Assembly: GCF_020859565.1 (NCBI RefSeq)
Contig: NZ_JAJHUO010000054.1
Coordinates: 9,820 to 49,039, forward strand
DNA length: 39,220 nucleotides
Direction of reading: 5' to 3'
DNA from: Saccharothrix luteola
GTDB taxonomy: Bacteria; Actinomycetota; Actinomycetes; Mycobacteriales; Pseudonocardiaceae
Shown: positions 8,330 to 17,244 of the stretch, piece by piece
Position numbering within the stretch: position 1 is the first letter of the stretch
Layout of the letters: every line of letters starts with the position of its first letter
The notes under the pieces: model-generated
The model's input: only the letters and a program-made list of their open reading frames with translations
What the model was told of the DNA's origin: nothing
The model's database searches: none
Made by a program: the position numbers and the translations under genes

Positions 8330-8728
8330 TGACGGCGACCGGGGCGAGCGACCACCGGGTGAGAGTGGCGTTGGCGGAGATCAATGGGGTCGTGTGCCGC
8401 CCGGCGTCGGCGGCAGTAGGCACTGGTGTGTACATGGAGGCGCCAGCGTCTCCTGCGACGGCGATAACGCCGAGGGCGGTCACGGCCGCCCGTGACGATG
8501 GATGAGGTCATGAAGCGGGGTCGGGATGCGGTGATCGTTCGGTGGTTTCGGCAGCGACGTGGGTGCACTGTCGCACATCCACAGGGCTGCCGACGGTGCT
8601 CTCACCTTCGGAGGCTGCCTCGGACGGCAACGCGGGTGCGCGGGAACGTCAGCCTGTAGGGCCTGAGATCGATCGCCGTGCTCGACAGCAGCCTCTGTCG
8701 CCCGTCGGGGTATCGACTCGGCCACCCG
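8330..8728. other. Gene-free stretch between integrase and IS5 remnants
   Basis: About 400 bp without a recognisable gene on either strand. Short open frames exist but have no family features or ribosome binding sites. It is probably decayed mobile-element sequence. Confidence 0.5.
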
Positions 8729-8869
8729 GTTGAGGCGCTACCGCTACGTCATCGAACGCACCCTGGAATGGGTTTCCCGGTCCGGTGACTGGCACGCTGC
8801 TACGAACGCAAGGCCGCCCACTTCACGGCATTCGCCCAGTTGGCCTGCGCGATGATCTCCACCACCGAG
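8729..8869 (+). mobile_element. IS5-type transposase C-terminal remnant
   Basis: One frame reads LRRYRYVIERTLEWVSR and, after a frameshift near 8800, another reads ERKAAHFTAFAQLACAMI. This matches the C-terminal signature of IS5-group DDE transposases (R[RW]VVERT..W..R, then YERKP.HF.AF..LAC). The catalytic Glu lies in the VIERT motif, but the rest of the transposase is missing. The second frame continues without a stop into the PAPS-reductase-like sequence downstream, giving an artificial fusion. Confidence 0.65.
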
Positions 8870-9503
8870 CCGAAACCGGTTTTGCTGGGATTCGCGCGCG
8901 GCGACGACTCGTTGGCCGCGTGGCTGGCGACGCGGGAGGCCGGGATCGAGGTCATCCCCTACCACCTCTACATCGTGCCGAACCTGCGGTTCGTGGAGGA
9001 CTCCCGGAAGTTCTACGAGGACTTCTTCGGCACCCCGATCCTGAACCTGCCGCACCCGTCGATCTTCCGTTGGCTCGGCGCGCTGGTGTTCCAACCGCCC
9101 GAACGTGCGGCGGTCATCGAGGCCGCCCAGCTCCCCGAACCGACGTATGAGGAGCTGGCCGATTTCATCCGCGCGGACCTCGACCTGCCCGCGGCCTGGA
9201 ACGCCGACGGCGTGCGCGCCGCCGACTCGCCCAACCGGCGGATGTCGGTCGTCACCCACGGCCCGAAGCGCGAGCACCTGCGCAAGGTGTGGATCGTGTG
9301 GGACTGGCGCATCGCCGACGTCCGACGAGGCGCTGGCGCGGCACAACTGCCTGAGGAGTACGAGTGGTTCGGCCGCAGTGTCGACTCACTGGACTTCCGG
9401 TTCCTCGACCCGATCCGGCGCCACGCACCCGACGACTACGCCCGGATCTTGGTGGTTCCCGCTCGCCGACCTGGAGCTCTTCCGCCGTGACCTCGCCCGC
9501 TGA
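8840..9503 (+). pseudogene. PAPS-reductase-like PP-loop protein, damaged
   Basis: The product resembles the phosphoadenosine-phosphosulfate-reductase-like proteins carried on actinomycete plasmids, ICEs and prophages. Landmarks are VLLGFARGDDSLAAWL (PP-loop position), VIPYHLYIVPNLRFVEDS, FQPPERAAVIEAAQLPEP and VRAADSPNRRMSV. The PP-loop is degenerate: the family form is SxGKDS, and here Ser is Ala and Lys is Asp, which should abolish nucleotide chemistry. The native start is lost because the frame comes straight out of the IS5 remnant. Near 9455 a one-base shift moves the conserved end (WFPLADLELFRRDLAR) to another frame ending at 9503. Little or no activity is expected. Confidence 0.65.
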
Positions 9504-9981
9504 CCCCAACGCAGACATCCTGGCCCAGCTCCAGGCCACCGCCGCCATCGGCGGTCCAACCTCGAACGCCTACCTGCTGGCCCAACTCAACGCCGAACCC
9601 GAACCCGGCCCGCTGGCCGACGTCGAGTACACCGGCGACCTCGCCACGGACTCGGCCGCGGAGCTGGACACGTTGGCCCTCGGGTTCCGCGAACGCACCA
9701 GGCGCGAGGACGAACGGTTCCGACTCGCCACGGACTCGGAGTACTGGTTCGCACTGTGCTTCGCGTCCCGCGCGGAGAAGGACGCCTTCCTGCATGCCGC
9801 GCGGCTGTTCCACATCGGGGACAAGTACCTCGACGGTCGCGCCGCAGCAGCAGCCCTCGGCGTCACCATGCACGACCCCGACACCGAAGAGGAGGACTGG
9901 ACGATTGTGCGAGGCCGACTTGGACGACTCATCGCCGGTGCCCACGCACGCCTGTCCCGCCGCGCCGCCAGCCCGTCATGA
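9487..9981 (+). CDS. Small conserved-type protein downstream of the PAPS-reductase-like gene
   Basis: A 164-aa protein beginning at GTG 9487, which overlaps the last codons of the PAPS-reductase-like frame as in translationally coupled genes. The N-terminus is Ala/Gln-rich, the middle carries FRERTRREDERFRLATDSEYWFALCF-like charged helix and strand sequence, and the centre has RAEKDAFLHAARLFHIGDKYLDG. The C-terminal tail is basic. Similar small proteins accompany PAPS-reductase-like genes on actinomycete mobile elements. I know no function. Despite the damaged neighbour, this frame itself is intact. Confidence 0.6.
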   Translation: MTSPADPNADILAQLQATAAIGGPTSNAYLLAQLNAEPEPGPLADVEYTGDLATDSAAELDTLALGFRERTRREDERFRLATDSEYWFALCFASRAEKDAFLHAARLFHIGDKYLDGRAAAAALGVTMHDPDTEEEDWTIVRGRLGRLIAGAHARLSRRAASPS

Positions 9982-10386
9982 GGCCGCAGTTCCGGCACCT
10001 GAATCATCGGCTCGACCAACGAGCCAAAGGACAGCGTTGGTTGGGTGGTGCCATCCCGCAGGATGGCATACGAGGGGGAGATGCGGCCCGCGGTCTCCCT
10101 GGCTCGTGGCGGCTACAGCTGGCCCTACCTAGGCCTGCCCATGCAGCGAGGGTCACTGGACGGACGCCGCGCAGTCGTCTGGGAAACTGGCTACTTGCGC
10201 TGTGATCGCTCGGCGGCACGGAACCTGCTCACCGAGTGCGCCAACAGCATGGCGAATCCGCCGACTCCCGCGCAGCTACGCCACCTGGCACCACGTCCGA
10301 CGACTCCGCGCCGCCTCCGTCCGCTCACCTTCATAGGCCTGAACCTCACCGCGGCGACATCCGCGGCGACTCCGTCCGTGCGCCCG
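9982..10386. other. Gene-free stretch
   Basis: About 405 bp between convergent genes. A long open frame crosses it on the plus strand but runs antisense into the GGDEF-EAL gene and has no family features. I see no convincing terminator, repeat or promoter. Confidence 0.5.
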
Positions 10387-12858
10387 TCAGGAACCCGGCA
10401 CGGCGAGCTTGCCGAGAGCCAGCAGCGCGCGGAACTCCGCAGGGGGCAGCGGACGGGAGAACAGCCACCCCTGGTAGGCGTCCACGCCCAGGCCGCGCAG
10501 CACCTGGAACTGCGTCGCCGTCTCCACGTCCTCGGCCACGCACGTGCGGCCCATCGCCCGCGCTATGTCGACCACGGCCTTCGTCACCGCGAAGTCGGAC
10601 GTGTCGGTGCCGAGACCGGAGACGAACCGGCGGTCGACCTTGATGATCTGCGCGGGTAGGTCCTTGAGCCGGGCGAGCGACGAGTAGCCGGTGGCGAAGT
10701 CGTCCACGGCGAACCGGATGCCCCGGCCGACCAGTTCGTCCATCGACCGCCGCACCCGCGAGGGGAGGTGCAGCAGGGCGGTCTCGACCAGCTCGAGCAC
10801 CACCCGGTCCCACGGGATGCCCGCCTCGGCGATCGCGTTGGCCACGATGTCGACGAACTCCGGGTCGCCCGGCACCAGGCCGGCCAGGTTCACCGCCACC
10901 GACACCGGCCGCCCGCCGGGCTCGGGCCAGGTCGAGGCTTCCTTCAACGCGGTCCGCAGCACCCACCGGTCCAGCTCGCGCAGCAGGTCACCCTGCTCGG
11001 CCACCGGCAGGAACACGTCTCGCGGCAGCAAACCGCGGTCCGGGTGCGGCCACCGCACCAGCGCCTCTGCGGTCTGCACCACGCCGTCCACGCCGACCAC
11101 CGGCTGGAAGTGCAGCGTCAACCCGTCGTGCTGCAACGCCTCCCGCAGCTGCCCCTCCAGGTGCACCTGCCGGTCCGCCGACTCGATCAACGCCGCGCTG
11201 GCCAACGACACCCGACCCGCACCCGACCGCTTCGCCTCGAACATCGCCGCGTCGGCGAACCGCAACAGGTCGTTGCCGGTCGCGCGGGACCCGTTCGGCA
11301 CCGCCACGCCGATCGACGCCGACACCCGGACCAGCTGCCCGTGCACCGGCACCGCCGTGCGCAACAACCCCGCCACCCGGGTCGCCAACGCGTCCACCCC
11401 ACCGGCCCGGTCGATGTTCTCGCAGATGATCACGTACTCGTCACCGGACAACCGGGCCGCCGTGCAGCCCTCCGGCAACCCGCCCTCCAACCGCCGCGCC
11501 AATGCCACCAGCAACTCGTCGCCCGCGTCGTGCCCCAACGAGTCGTTGACCCGCTTGAAGTTGTCGATGTCGCAGAACAGCACCGCGACCTTGGACCGCT
11601 CCGGCGACTCCAACAAGCCGCCCAGCATCTCCTTGACCAGCGCCCGGTTCGGCAGCCCGGTCAGCTCGTCGTACGTGGCCTGGTGCCGCAGCGCCTGCGC
11701 GGTACGGCGACGCTCGGTGATGTCCTGGAACACGACCAACCAGAACCGGCGGCCATCGTCCTGAACGGACAACGCGATGCGCAGCTCGCAGTACACCAGG
11801 GCACCGTCACGACGGACCAGGATCCGCTGCGGGATCTCGTGCGTGTGCAGGGATTCGGATTTCCCGATGGCCTCGGCCGCCGAAAGCAACCAGTCGCGGC
11901 TGTCGTCGGGATGGGTCAGCTCCGCAGCGGTCGCCCCGCGCAGCTGCTCCAGGCCTATCCCGAGCAGGTCGCACAGGGCGTCGTTGGCGTCGACCAGCCG
12001 CTCGCTCTCGTCGAACAGGCCGACGCCCACGGGCGTCAACGACACCAGGTCGGCGAACCGCCTGCCGGACCGGTTCATCCGGGCCTGTGCGTCACGCAGG
12101 TCGACCGACGACAGCCCGGTCAGCGGGTCGCCCGTACCGGGGTCCAGCACCGGCGGCTCCACGTCGGCCTCGAGCGAGGCCAGCTCGTGGTCCTGGGCGT
12201 CCAACAGCTGCTGCACCCGGTCCAGGCCGTTCGCCGTGTCCCGGAGGACGTCGTCCGGCGACAGCGCCGGGACGTCGAGCTCGGGATCCCCGGTGGCGTG
12301 CGCGTCCCCGTGGCCCCCGATTCCGCGCAGCCGGAGCTCCAGCGACCGGATCCTGGCGTGCGCGGCCTCGGCGACCGTCGTCGCCCGGCTGCGTTCCCGC
12401 TTGGCCTGGTCCAGCTGGCCCTCGGCCCGACCGCGCTCGTGCTCGGCGTCGGCCAGTCTGCGGTGGGTGGTCTCCAGCTCGGCGCGGTGCGTGGCCGCCT
12501 CGGCGAGGAACCGGTCCCGTTCGCCGGTGAGGTGCGAGATCAGCGCCGACAGCCGGACCAGCACGACGTGCAACACCACGATCAGCTGGGAGGTCCGGTG
12601 CTCGACCTGCACGCTCTCGATCAACTTCCGCCGGGCCTCGTTGAGCTCGTTGGTGACGGCGATCAGTTGCCGCTGCGCCTCGATCGTCTCGGCCTGCGTG
12701 TGCACGAGCCGGATGTGCGCGTCGGGCAGCCCGTGCTCCAGCCTGATGGTGGCGTCACCGCCGGTCTGCACGACGATGCCGGAGGACGTCGCGTGGGCGC
12801 GCTGACCGACCGCGTCGCCGCCGTGCGCGGCCACCTGGGTCCCCTCGTCGTCCGGCAT
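10387..12858 (-). CDS. PAS-GGDEF-EAL cyclic-di-GMP signalling protein
   Basis: An 823-aa soluble protein combining diguanylate cyclase and c-di-GMP phosphodiesterase modules. From the ATG at 12858: a short N-terminal region, a long Arg/Glu/Ala-rich coiled coil (about 55-180), a PAS domain (about 262-385), GGDEF (about 390-560) and EAL (about 575-815). The GGDEF signature is SGDEY (471-475), a conservative variant that may be active. The EAL domain looks complete: EALVRW (598-603), NLAG, ELVET, DDFATGYSSL, KVDRRFV, AEDVET and YQGW. No membrane segment is seen, so PAS and coiled coil probably sense a cytoplasmic signal. The start is uncertain: an in-frame ATG at 12924 would add 22 residues, and neither start has a strong ribosome binding site. 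Confidence 0.9.
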   Translation of the reverse strand: MPDDEGTQVAAHGGDAVGQRAHATSSGIVVQTGGDATIRLEHGLPDAHIRLVHTQAETIEAQRQLIAVTNELNEARRKLIESVQVEHRTSQLIVVLHVVLVRLSALISHLTGERDRFLAEAATHRAELETTHRRLADAEHERGRAEGQLDQAKRERSRATTVAEAAHARIRSLELRLRGIGGHGDAHATGDPELDVPALSPDDVLRDTANGLDRVQQLLDAQDHELASLEADVEPPVLDPGTGDPLTGLSSVDLRDAQARMNRSGRRFADLVSLTPVGVGLFDESERLVDANDALCDLLGIGLEQLRGATAAELTHPDDSRDWLLSAAEAIGKSESLHTHEIPQRILVRRDGALVYCELRIALSVQDDGRRFWLVVFQDITERRRTAQALRHQATYDELTGLPNRALVKEMLGGLLESPERSKVAVLFCDIDNFKRVNDSLGHDAGDELLVALARRLEGGLPEGCTAARLSGDEYVIICENIDRAGGVDALATRVAGLLRTAVPVHGQLVRVSASIGVAVPNGSRATGNDLLRFADAAMFEAKRSGAGRVSLASAALIESADRQVHLEGQLREALQHDGLTLHFQPVVGVDGVVQTAEALVRWPHPDRGLLPRDVFLPVAEQGDLLRELDRWVLRTALKEASTWPEPGGRPVSVAVNLAGLVPGDPEFVDIVANAIAEAGIPWDRVVLELVETALLHLPSRVRRSMDELVGRGIRFAVDDFATGYSSLARLKDLPAQIIKVDRRFVSGLGTDTSDFAVTKAVVDIARAMGRTCVAEDVETATQFQVLRGLGVDAYQGWLFSRPLPPAEFRALLALGKLAVPGS

Positions 12859-13520
12859 GTCCCCGTCCCGCACAATCGGATTCTGCCGTGCCGCTCCCTC
12901 TGGTGGGGGCGAAGCCGGATCCATGCCCCGGACGGGTGAACGTCCGGCCGGAATGTTCAGGAGATCGACGGTGACACGCGTTCCATCATGCCGTGGCCCG
13001 CTGTACCGCCTCACCCTGCACAGGGCGGTCGGCGTGGTGTCCGCCGAGCCGCACGGCGCGACCCGCTGGGACTTCGCCCACTGACCCGTCCGGCCCGCTG
13101 GGTGTGCCCGCCAGGGATCGGCGTGTCGTTCGACCTGCTCCGGGTGCCGACACGCCTGCCGGTGACTCGGCCCGGCAGCGTACCGGACGGTCAGGTCGTG
13201 GTTCCGGGCCAGTCGTTGCGCCGCCGGGGACACGCCGGGCGTGCCTTTGTACCCGGCATGCCCGCGGATCGTGAGCGCAGACATCGCCTCGTGACCCGCA
13301 TGGTGCCTCCCTCGTTGTGCCGCACGCGCAACGCGCGTTCCCAACCACTTCGCGCGGAAACAGTGAGTCGACCGGAGCACGGTCCGGTGTCGGGAATGTG
13401 GCGGATTGTGTCGACCGACCATCCGTTCGTGGTCCGAACGGGCCATCGGTTTGCAATGGGTGACTGCGGGTAATCCCCGGTCCCGACCGGCGGTGATCAA
13501 ACGTGTGAGCGAGGCAGGCG
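12859..13520. other. Divergent intergenic region
   Basis: About 660 bp between the divergent GGDEF-EAL and GCS2 genes. Open frames on both strands lack ribosome binding sites and family features. Promoters for both genes should lie here, but I cannot place them with confidence. Confidence 0.45.
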
Positions 13521-14681
13521 ATGGCGTCGTTTTCCCCTGTGCTGTGGTCTGCGGATCCGGGTGTGCCCGGTGTGCCGACAGTCGGCGTGGAAGAGGAGTT
13601 CCTGCTGGCGGACCGGTCTACCGGGCACCTGCTCCCGATCAGCGCCCATGTCGTGGAGGTGGCCGGTGATCTGGGCGGTGCGCTGGAGTTGGAGCTGACT
13701 AGGGCGCAGGTGGAGATCAACACCCCGGTGTGCCGGACCATGGCGGAGGTGCGCGAGCAGTTGACGTTCCTGCGTTCCACCGCCGCCGAGGCGGCGTCGC
13801 GGTGTGGCGGCAGCCTGCTCGCCGTGGGCACCGCCCTGGCCGATGACGCACCGGGACCGCCGATCACCGACGACCCGCGGTACCACAGGATCAACAAGGC
13901 ATACGGGCAGCTCGCGCCCGAGAACGTCGTGTGCGGGTGCCACGTCCACGTCGAGGTGCCCGACAGGGAGACCGCGGTCCAGGTCTGCAACCACGTCCGG
14001 CCGTGGCTGCCTGTGCTGCTGGCGCTCACCGCGAACTCGCCGATCCACCACGGCGTCGACACCGACTACGCCAGTTGGCGGTCGGTGATCGTCGGCCGCT
14101 GGCCGTGCGCCGGCGCCCCGCCGTACTTCGAGTCGCTCGCGCACTACGAGTCCGCCGTGGACATGGCCGTCGGCTCCGGCAGCGTGCTGGACGAGAAGAT
14201 GGTCTACTGGGACATCCGCCCCTCTTCCCACCTGCCTACCGTGGAGGTCCGGGTGAGCGACGTTCAGTCCACCGTGGACGAGGCTGTGTTGTTCGCCGCC
14301 CTGGTGCGGGCGCTGGTCATGACGTCGTTGCAGTCCATTCGGGACGGTGTCGAAGCACCTCGCGTCAGCGACGACGCGCTGCGGATGGCGTACTGGCGTG
14401 CCGCGCGTGACGGACTGGACGGCGTGGGCGTCGACCTGGACACCGTCCGGCCCGTTCCGGCCGTCGATCTGTTGCGCCGCCTGCTGCGCCGCGTCGAACC
14501 CGCGCTGACCACGACGGGTGAGCTGCAGGCCGTGAAGACGCTCGTGGACGAGTTGATCACCAACGGCAACGGTGCGAGCCGGCAGCGAGGTGTCTTCCGC
14601 CGCGACCACGCCGTGACCGACGTCGTGGCACTGGTCGCCCAGCACGCCGAGCACGACCGTTCACCGGACAACGTCGCCTGA
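13521..14681 (+). CDS. Carboxylate-amine ligase, GCS2 family (YbdK type)
   Basis: A 386-aa ATP-grasp-related ligase of the glutamate-cysteine ligase 2 family, which forms a gamma-glutamyl or similar amide bond with ATP. The N-terminal motif VGVEEEFLLAD (about residues 21-31) supplies metal-binding glutamates. The substrate site includes LELTRAQVEINTPVC, the metal site CGCHVHVEVPD (CGxHVHV motif), then ALTANSPIHHGVDTDYASWR and WDIRPSSHLPTVEVR. All are intact and the length is normal. The ATG is preceded by a modest GAGGCAGG. The true substrate is unknown: E. coli YbdK shows only weak glutamate-cysteine ligase activity. It is monocistronic with its own terminator. Confidence 0.92.
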   Translation: MASFSPVLWSADPGVPGVPTVGVEEEFLLADRSTGHLLPISAHVVEVAGDLGGALELELTRAQVEINTPVCRTMAEVREQLTFLRSTAAEAASRCGGSLLAVGTALADDAPGPPITDDPRYHRINKAYGQLAPENVVCGCHVHVEVPDRETAVQVCNHVRPWLPVLLALTANSPIHHGVDTDYASWRSVIVGRWPCAGAPPYFESLAHYESAVDMAVGSGSVLDEKMVYWDIRPSSHLPTVEVRVSDVQSTVDEAVLFAALVRALVMTSLQSIRDGVEAPRVSDDALRMAYWRAARDGLDGVGVDLDTVRPVPAVDLLRRLLRRVEPALTTTGELQAVKTLVDELITNGNGASRQRGVFRRDHAVTDVVALVAQHAEHDRSPDNVA

Positions 14682-14691
14682 CGACGTCGGG

Positions 14692-14712
14692 GAGGAGCGC
14701 TTCCCGCTCCTC
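14692..14712 (+). terminator. Terminator hairpin after the GCS2 gene
   Basis: GAGGAGCG (14692-14699) and CGCTCCTC (14705-14712) form a perfect 8-bp stem with a 5-nt loop, 10 bp after the stop codon. Confidence 0.75.
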
Positions 14713-14810
14713 AGAACCCCACACGGCGATTCTGTCCTGTCACGGTGGGGCGGCCGGCACCACGGTGTTCCTCAATCACTGCCGAGCTGCGGCAGACCGG
14801 ACATGTGGTT

Positions 14811-14823
14811 ATTGAGTTGAAAG
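14811..14823. repeat. IS630 terminal inverted repeat (outer end)
   Basis: ATTGAGTTGAAAG, read inward from the outer end of the C-terminal IS630 remnant. It matches ATTGAGTCGAAAG at 17364-17376 in 12 of 13 positions, which is the outer end of the other remnant. Both overlap a TA dinucleotide, the IS630 target. Confidence 0.65.
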
Positions 14824-15340
14824 CATTCGGTTGCCTACATGATGGCGTAGCGGACGTGCGGGGCCCGGAAGGAACCGCGGACGATGTGCGGACGGCGCTG
14901 GCGGCGGCGCAGGAACCGTCGGGTTTCGTGGGCGAGCTGGTCGACGGTGTGGGCCGGTGAGGCGTTGACGTTGCGCTTGAGGTCGGCATTGAGCAGCTCG
15001 TTCGGGTTGAGCTCGGAGCTGTAGCCGGGCATCGGGTGCAGCTCGACCCGATCGGCGCCGGCCTCGAGTCAGGCGCGGACCGCCTTGCTCCGGTACGCCG
15101 GGTGCCGGTCAGCGATGACGTGCGCCTTCTGGCCGGTCTGGGGGCCAACCGGTCGAGGAAGCCGGTGAACACGGCCGCGGTGAAGCGGTCGATGAACACG
15201 GTGAACCACAACGCACCACGCGAGGCGACCGCGCACATGACGTTGACCTGCAGCCGCTTGCCGGTCACCTGCACCACCGGCGTCCGGCCCTTCGGCGCCC
15301 ACGACCAGCCGGGCGGGGCGGCGTCTGCACTGCTCTGCCA
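14811..15340 (-). mobile_element. IS630-family remnant, C-terminal half of transposase
   Basis: On the minus strand the sequence starts at about 15338 with SADAAPPGWSWAPKGRTP, continues VTGKRLQVNVMCAVASRG and ALWFTVFIDRFTAAVF, then needs a frame change to QKAHVIADRHPAYRSKAVRA and another to MPGYSSELNPNELLNADLKR. The end is a TAG at 14835-14837. HVIADRHPAYR and YSSELNPNELL match the second Asp and the catalytic Asp/Glu regions of IS630 transposases. The outer boundary is the terminal repeat ATTGAGTTGAAAG at 14811, preceded by the TA target. The 5' half is missing and several frames are broken, so this copy is dead. Confidence 0.8.
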
Positions 15341-15723
15341 GTGACGATGACTTTTAGAGCGGCACAGGCGCCCGGACGCAAGGGCACCAGCCGGTCGCCG
15401 GCCCTCAAGGCCATCACCTGCACCGGACCGCGCCCGTCGGCCGCGAGGGAGTCGTCCGCGCGCGGGTCGGCGCGCACCTGGTCGACCACCGCGTCCACAC
15501 CCTTCACGGCCAAGTGCACGACAACGGCTTCGCACAACGACGTCGACGCGCCGATCAGCCGCGAACGCCGCAGGATGGGCACCACGATCCCGCTCGGGGC
15601 GATCTCCAACCGCCGCCCGTCCCGGTCTTCTCCCACCCATACAGCTGGCTCCAGCGACGCCCAGCTCGTACGGGCCTCCGCCTCCAGCACAACAGGATCA
15701 CCGACAGTCGCCTTGGGTGGCAT
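15341..15723 (-). pseudogene. Unknown protein, truncated by IS630
   Basis: About 127 residues from ATG 15723, preceded by GAGGTGAAGAG. The sequence begins MPPKATVGDPVVLEAEA and contains PSGIVVPILRRSRLIGAST and VDAVVDQVRADPRADDS; I do not recognise a family. The composition (balanced Val/Ala/Asp with a codon-like GC3 pattern) looks like a real gene. At about 15340 the frame runs into the IS630 remnant and turns into Arg/Pro-rich nonsense, so the 3' end is lost. It is divergent from the xylanase gene. Confidence 0.4.
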
Positions 15724-15999
15724 GAGGACTCTTCACCTCGTTGGGGCCGGGTGATCGTACGTGCCGGCACCCGTGCCCAAGAGCCGCCGGGCATCGATGC
15801 GGTCGGCGACCTGGTCGCTGCCGCTGAAGGCGTCGCATTCGACGCAGTGGACGCACTGTTCCGAGACGAGTGCGACGTTCGCCGCTTGCCCCTCCGGTCG
15901 GCTGGGAGCAGGACACGTCGGCAGGGTAACGCGCACCGGGATGCCCTCCGGCGGTACGACACGGCCAGCCTCGGCTCGTCGGTGCGCCATGACGGTATC

Positions 16000-16029
16000 G
16001 AAAGTTGCTGTCATCATGGCAAAACTTTC
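16000..16029. promoter_or_regulatory. Inverted repeat upstream of the xylanase gene
   Basis: GAAAGTT (16000-16006) and AACTTTC (16023-16029) are inverted copies separated by 16 bp, ending 39 bp before the xylanase ATG. Repeats of the GAAA/TTTC type have been described upstream of Streptomyces xylanase genes (from memory), so this is a candidate operator. The binding protein is not identifiable here. Confidence 0.35.
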
Positions 16030-16068
16030 TACTTCGCCGCCGGGTCGACGATGATCAACGGAGGAAGC

Positions 16069-17109
16069 ATGAGGAAGTCACTCGAGACCGTGCTGGCCAT
16101 CGTGCCTGTGGTGGCCGCCCTGGTGGTGGCACCGAACGCCGCCGCGAGCACCACTGCGAGCACCACTGCGAGCACCACTGCGAGCTCTACGGCTAGGACT
16201 CTGAAGGACGCCGCATCGATCAGCGGACGCTTATTCGGTGCCGCCGTCGGGGCGAACCTGCTCGGCGATCTGGACTACGTCACCACGTTGAACCGGGAGT
16301 TCAACCAGCTCACGCCGGACAACGAGATGAAGTGGGACTTCATCGAGCCGAACCGCGGGGTGTTCAACTACACCGCTGCGGACCGCCTCGTCAGCCACGC
16401 CGAGAGCCAGGGCATGACGGTGCGCGGCCACGCGCTGGTCTGGCACAGCCAGTTGCCGGCGTGGGTGCAGCACATGAACTCGCCCAGCCAACTGCTGACC
16501 GCGGTGCGCAACCACATCTCCAACGTCGCGGGCCACTTCAGCGGCCGCGTCGCCTACTGGAACGTGGCCAACGAGGCGTTCGACGACACCAGTCGGGCCG
16601 CGCGACGCAGCTCGGTGTTCCAGCGGCTGCTCGGCGACGCCTGGATCGAGGAAGCCTTCCGTGCCACCAGGGCGGCCGATCCCACCGCGAAGCTCTGCTA
16701 CAGCGACTACTTCATCGAGGGGCAGAACCCGAAGTCCGACGCCGTCTACGCCATGGTGAAGGACTTCAAGTCGCGCGGCGTGCCGATCGACTGCGTCGGC
16801 TTCCAGGCGCACCTGACCAGCGGCGGCGTGCCGGCCGACATGCGGGCCAACCTCCAGCGCTTCGCCGACCTCGACGTCGACGTGCACCTCACCGAACTCG
16901 ACATCGCCGGCTCGGGCGCCGCACAGGCCGACTCGTACGCGCAGGTCGTCCGTGCGTGCGTCGAGGTGTCGCGCTGCACGGTGATCACGTCGAGCGGCGT
17001 GACGGACAAGTTCTCGTGGCGCGTCAGCCAGACCCCGCTGCTGTTCGACCGCTACTACAACAAGAAGCTGGCCTACGACTCGGTGCTCTCGGTGCTGATC
17101 GAGGGCTGA
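16069..17109 (+). CDS. Secreted GH10 endo-1,4-beta-xylanase
   Basis: A 346-aa extracellular enzyme that cleaves the xylan backbone with retention. The ATG at 16069 follows CGGAGGAAG. The signal peptide (residues 1 to about 26) ends near PNAAAS; it is followed by a repetitive STTASTTASTTASS stretch and then a single GH10 domain (about 45-345). Visible GH10 motifs are TPDNEMKWD, RGHALVWHSQLP, the acid/base Glu169 in YWNVANEAFDD and the nucleophile Glu276 in VHLTELDI. The usual WDVVNE is WNVANE here, a tolerated variant. There is no carbohydrate-binding module, unlike many actinomycete GH10 enzymes. It is followed by a terminator and flanked on both sides by IS630 scars. Confidence 0.95.
   Translation: MRKSLETVLAIVPVVAALVVAPNAAASTTASTTASTTASSTARTLKDAASISGRLFGAAVGANLLGDLDYVTTLNREFNQLTPDNEMKWDFIEPNRGVFNYTAADRLVSHAESQGMTVRGHALVWHSQLPAWVQHMNSPSQLLTAVRNHISNVAGHFSGRVAYWNVANEAFDDTSRAARRSSVFQRLLGDAWIEEAFRATRAADPTAKLCYSDYFIEGQNPKSDAVYAMVKDFKSRGVPIDCVGFQAHLTSGGVPADMRANLQRFADLDVDVHLTELDIAGSGAAQADSYAQVVRACVEVSRCTVITSSGVTDKFSWRVSQTPLLFDRYYNKKLAYDSVLSVLIEG
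16144..16185 (+). repeat. 12-bp tandem repeat in the xylanase N-terminus
   Basis: GCGAGCACCACT occurs three times exactly (16144-16179) plus a half copy. It encodes ASTT units just after the signal peptide and keeps the frame, so copy-number change would lengthen or shorten the spacer without disrupting the enzyme. Confidence 0.8.
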
Positions 17110-17134
17110 CCTCCCGACGTCTCCGGTCGTGACG

Positions 17135-17165
17135 GGTCGGGCACGCGCACTCCACGTGCCCGACC
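17135..17165 (+). terminator. Terminator hairpin after the xylanase gene
   Basis: GGTCGGGCAC (17135-17144) pairs perfectly with GTGCCCGACC (17156-17165), loop 11 nt, 25 bp after the stop codon. Confidence 0.75.
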
Positions 17166-17244
17166 TGCCCACCACCGTGCGCTCGCCCCGGTCGGTTCGG
17201 GCCGTGCTGCCGCGCCCACAGTGCGCCTGATCTGCGGATTCGCA

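Noticed and set aside
10768..12939. 723-codon plus-strand frame opposite the GGDEF-EAL gene
   Set aside because: The minus strand has complete GGDEF and EAL motifs; the plus frame is rich in Gln/Arg/His repeats typical of a shadow.
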